Assembly (NCBI GenBank): GCA_018239715.1
Contig: JAFEGW010000003.1
Coordinates: 1 to 64,000 of the forward strand
Length of the DNA stretch: 64,000 bases
Reading direction: 5' to 3'
Source: Verrucomicrobiota bacterium
Lineage (GTDB): Bacteria; Chlamydiota; Chlamydiia; Chlamydiales; Rhabdochlamydiaceae
Notes under the pieces: model-generated
The model's database searches: none
What the model saw: the letters and a program-made list of their open reading frames with translations, nothing else
Told to the model about the DNA's origin: nothing
In this document: in pieces, positions 62,059 to 64,000 of the stretch
Layout of the letters: the number at the start of each line of letters is the position of its first letter
Numbering within the stretch: the stretch's first letter is position 1
Program-made: the position numbers and the translations under genes

Positions 62059-62912
62059 GTCATTTCTTCTTGCAGCATCTCTTCATATTCTTCGAGTTCT
62101 TCTAATGCATCGGGGGAGCGGTTGCATCCATGCAGACCAATGAGGCCTCGGCGAGAAGCACGGCAGAATTGCAACCAGTGTTTAATATAGAGGCTCGGTT
62201 CGACTTCTCGTTGGATCTGCTCCAGAGCTTCCTTGAGGCGTAGGCCCGAGCGGTAGGTGAGCTTGAAGGCGCGCGTTAAATCTTTCCGGACAGTAATAGG
62301 GAATCCATGCCGCTTAAGGCCGACTAAATTGAGGCCGCCGAGTTTATAAGGAACGCCGCCGCCGATAGAATAAGGAGGCACATCATGCGTGACACGGCTA
62401 AATCCTCCGACCATGGCATAGCATCCAATGCGGGTGAATTGATGAACAGCCGCCATCCCTCCGATCACAGCGCAATCTTCGATGACCACATGTCCAGCTA
62501 AATTCACACCGTTAGCCATGATGACCCGATTTCCTACCTCGCAATTATGGGCGACGTGGCAGTAGGCCATGATGAGACATTGATCACCGACGCGGACAAC
62601 AGAATTTTCTTGGCAGGAGGAGTTGATCGTCACATACTCGCGGATTTCACAGTTCTTTCCGATGACAACAAAAGTTTTCTCTCCCCGAAATTTAAGATCT
62701 TGCGTCTTGGTTCCAATGCTGGCACCGGGATAAATCGTCGTGCCCGCACCGATGGTCGTGTGCCCATCCAGATAGACGTAGGACTTAATGGTCACGTTAT
62801 CTTCGAGGGTGACAGTCCCTTTGACGACAGCATAGGCCTCGATAGTGACGTTGCTGCCGATCTTTGCTTCCGGCTCGACAATAGCTGTTGGATGAATGTT
62901 TGTTTTTGCCAT
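62055..62912 (-). CDS. lpxA: UDP-GlcNAc acyltransferase
   Basis: 285 residues. First enzyme of lipid A synthesis; adds an acyl chain to UDP-GlcNAc. Left-handed beta-helix hexapeptides run from residue 3 to about 185 (IHPTAIVEPEAKIGSNVTIE, VTLEDNVTIKSYVYLDG). The catalytic His is in GGMAAVHQFTRIG. The C-terminal helices follow (LVGLKRHGFPITVRKDLTRA). Cytoplasmic. Length normal with an acidic tail. Confidence 0.97.
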   Translation of the reverse strand: MAKTNIHPTAIVEPEAKIGSNVTIEAYAVVKGTVTLEDNVTIKSYVYLDGHTTIGAGTTIYPGASIGTKTQDLKFRGEKTFVVIGKNCEIREYVTINSSCQENSVVRVGDQCLIMAYCHVAHNCEVGNRVIMANGVNLAGHVVIEDCAVIGGMAAVHQFTRIGCYAMVGGFSRVTHDVPPYSIGGGVPYKLGGLNLVGLKRHGFPITVRKDLTRAFKLTYRSGLRLKEALEQIQREVEPSLYIKHWLQFCRASRRGLIGLHGCNRSPDALEELEEYEEMLQEEMT

Positions 62913-62924
62913 ACTCGAGTCCTT

Positions 62925-63389
62925 TTAAAGTTGTTTCCGATCTACAAGAGCAAAACCGATCTCAGCTTCCACGACCACTTGTTCGTTGACGAGTGCTTTG
63001 GCTAAGACTTTGCCCCCTTTAAAGCTGACATGTTGGCCAGTAATATGCATTTCTAAAACATCGCCCGGCACGACGGGCTTGCGAAATTTTGCATTATTGA
63101 CGGTTAATAACACAGCGATTTTATCGGTTTGTAGTTTTTGGTGAACCAAAATTCCCCCCGTTTGCGCCAAGGCTTCTAAAATAAGCACTCCCGGCATAAT
63201 GGGAACTTCAGGGAAATGGCCGACAAAAAAATGTTCGTTCATGGTGACGTTTTTCTGACCAATAACCACATTTTCATCTAAATTAATGTGAATAATCCGG
63301 TCCACCAGTAAAAAAGGATACCGATGGGGTAGAATTTGGGCTATCTTTTTTGCATCTAAAATGATTTGCGGGGGCGTATGAACGTTCAT
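62925..63389 (-). CDS. fabZ: 3-hydroxyacyl-ACP dehydratase
   Basis: 154 residues. Hot-dog fold enzyme of fatty acid synthesis. ILPHRYPFLLVDRI contains the catalytic His, GHFPEVPIMPGVLILEALAQ the catalytic Glu. Sits between lpxC and lpxA; the set supplies and uses hydroxyacyl chains for lipid A. The ATG overlaps the lpxC stop by 4 bases. Confidence 0.97.
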   Translation of the reverse strand: MNVHTPPQIILDAKKIAQILPHRYPFLLVDRIIHINLDENVVIGQKNVTMNEHFFVGHFPEVPIMPGVLILEALAQTGGILVHQKLQTDKIAVLLTVNNAKFRKPVVPGDVLEMHITGQHVSFKGGKVLAKALVNEQVVVEAEIGFALVDRKQL

Positions 63390-64000
63390 CTTTTCCTCAA
63401 AAATTTACGTAACTCTTTAGCAACAGAATGGTTGGCCGCGTGTCCCGTCTTGATCGCAATTAAATGCGCATGAAACGTACAGCCAAGCAAAGCAAAATCT
63501 CCAATGATATCTAAAATTTTATGCCGGACCATCTCATCGGGGAAACGGACTCCTTCGGGATTTAATACTTTATCTCCATCGATAACAACCCCGCAATCTA
63601 AAACTGCATTTTTCAAAAATCCTTTTTCAATCAAAGGAGCGATTTCCTTATAAAGGGTAAATGTCCTGCAAGGAGCGATCTCTGCACGGAATGTTTCAGG
63701 TTTGACAACGCAAGAATAGTATTGAGATCTTAAATAAGGCGACTGCGGATAATGGAGGGTATAGCTGATGCGATATTCATCCGACGGTAAGGCAATCAAG
63801 TGCATATCGCCCTGCGACCAAGAGATAGGCTCTTCGAGGATAAATATATTTTTACCCCCCTCTTGCTCCACAACACCGGCTTGATCCAGCAGTTCTACAT
63901 AGTGGAGCGAGCTCCCGTCAAAGATCGGCATCTCAGGACCCGAGACCTCAACAATTAAATTGTCAATTTCACAGGCTCGTACTGCAGCCATAAAATGCTC
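63386..64000 (-). CDS. lpxC: UDP-3-O-acyl-GlcNAc deacetylase, 5' part missing
   Basis: The C-terminal about 204 residues of LpxC, cut by the window edge. The visible start is EHFMAAVRACEIDNL, the LpxC zinc-site region (H of EHLMAAL). Later GVRFPDEMVRHKILDIIGDF and a GHAANHSVAKELR segment supply the remaining zinc ligands (His, Asp and His). It commits precursors to lipid A. A first in-window Met at 63991 is internal, not the start. Confidence 0.97.
   Translation of the reverse strand, partial: EHFMAAVRACEIDNLIVEVSGPEMPIFDGSSLHYVELLDQAGVVEQEGGKNIFILEEPISWSQGDMHLIALPSDEYRISYTLHYPQSPYLRSQYYSCVVKPETFRAEIAPCRTFTLYKEIAPLIEKGFLKNAVLDCGVVIDGDKVLNPEGVRFPDEMVRHKILDIIGDFALLGCTFHAHLIAIKTGHAANHSVAKELRKFLRKR

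Overview
The window comes from a chlamydia of the environmental, amoeba-associated kind. The strongest evidence is gene order. From about 43.4 kb to the right end it carries, all on the minus strand, lpxC-fabZ-lpxA-fmt, a block of membrane proteins, then rplC through secY, rpsM, rpsK, rpoA, rplQ, gapA and a charged hypothetical protein. This is the order known for Chlamydia trachomatis CT533 down to CT504. The left two thirds is accessory DNA with eukaryote-like and secretion genes that human-pathogenic Chlamydia lack, so a member of the Parachlamydiales is likely. The family cannot be fixed from sequence alone.

0-26 kb: a type VI secretion locus in two facing operons. The plus-strand operon has tssM, tssJ, a degenerate adenylate-forming (ANL) enzyme homologue, a TssA-like gene, an autotransporter-type beta-barrel, and two very long coiled-coil proteins with hydrophobic hairpins at both ends. 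The minus-strand operon, read from 26.0 to 18.3 kb, has a small helical protein, tssB, tssC, a candidate tube protein, tssK, tssE, vgrG, a PAAR-like protein with a C-terminal DUF4258-type toxin domain, and a small overlapping gene in the immunity position. tssF, tssG, tssL and clpV were not found here.

26-43 kb: mixed accessory genes. These include an outer-membrane protein, a LysE exporter, a DUF1653 protein, a lipoprotein, an exported peptide deformylase homologue, a bactofilin-like exported protein, an XRE regulator, a U-box protein next to a repeat-containing protein (both effector candidates), alanine racemase, a sulfatase/LTA-synthase-like membrane enzyme fused to leucine-rich repeats, and a phosphoethanolamine-methyltransferase-like enzyme. 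Next come a decayed glycosyltransferase and an AbiEi/AbiEii toxin-antitoxin pair. The accessory part ends at tRNA-Leu(UAA), whose 3' end faces it.

43-64 kb: the conserved core. It holds translation genes, transcription (rpoA), Sec export (secY), glycolysis (gapA), formyl-Met-tRNA formation (fmt) and lipid A synthesis (lpxC, fabZ, lpxA). Four paralogous-looking membrane proteins sit between rplC and fmt, where C. trachomatis has the single inclusion-membrane gene CT529.

Together the window shows a host-cell lifestyle (U-box, LRR and Inc-like proteins), a contact weapon with a probable anti-bacterial toxin, and an intact core.
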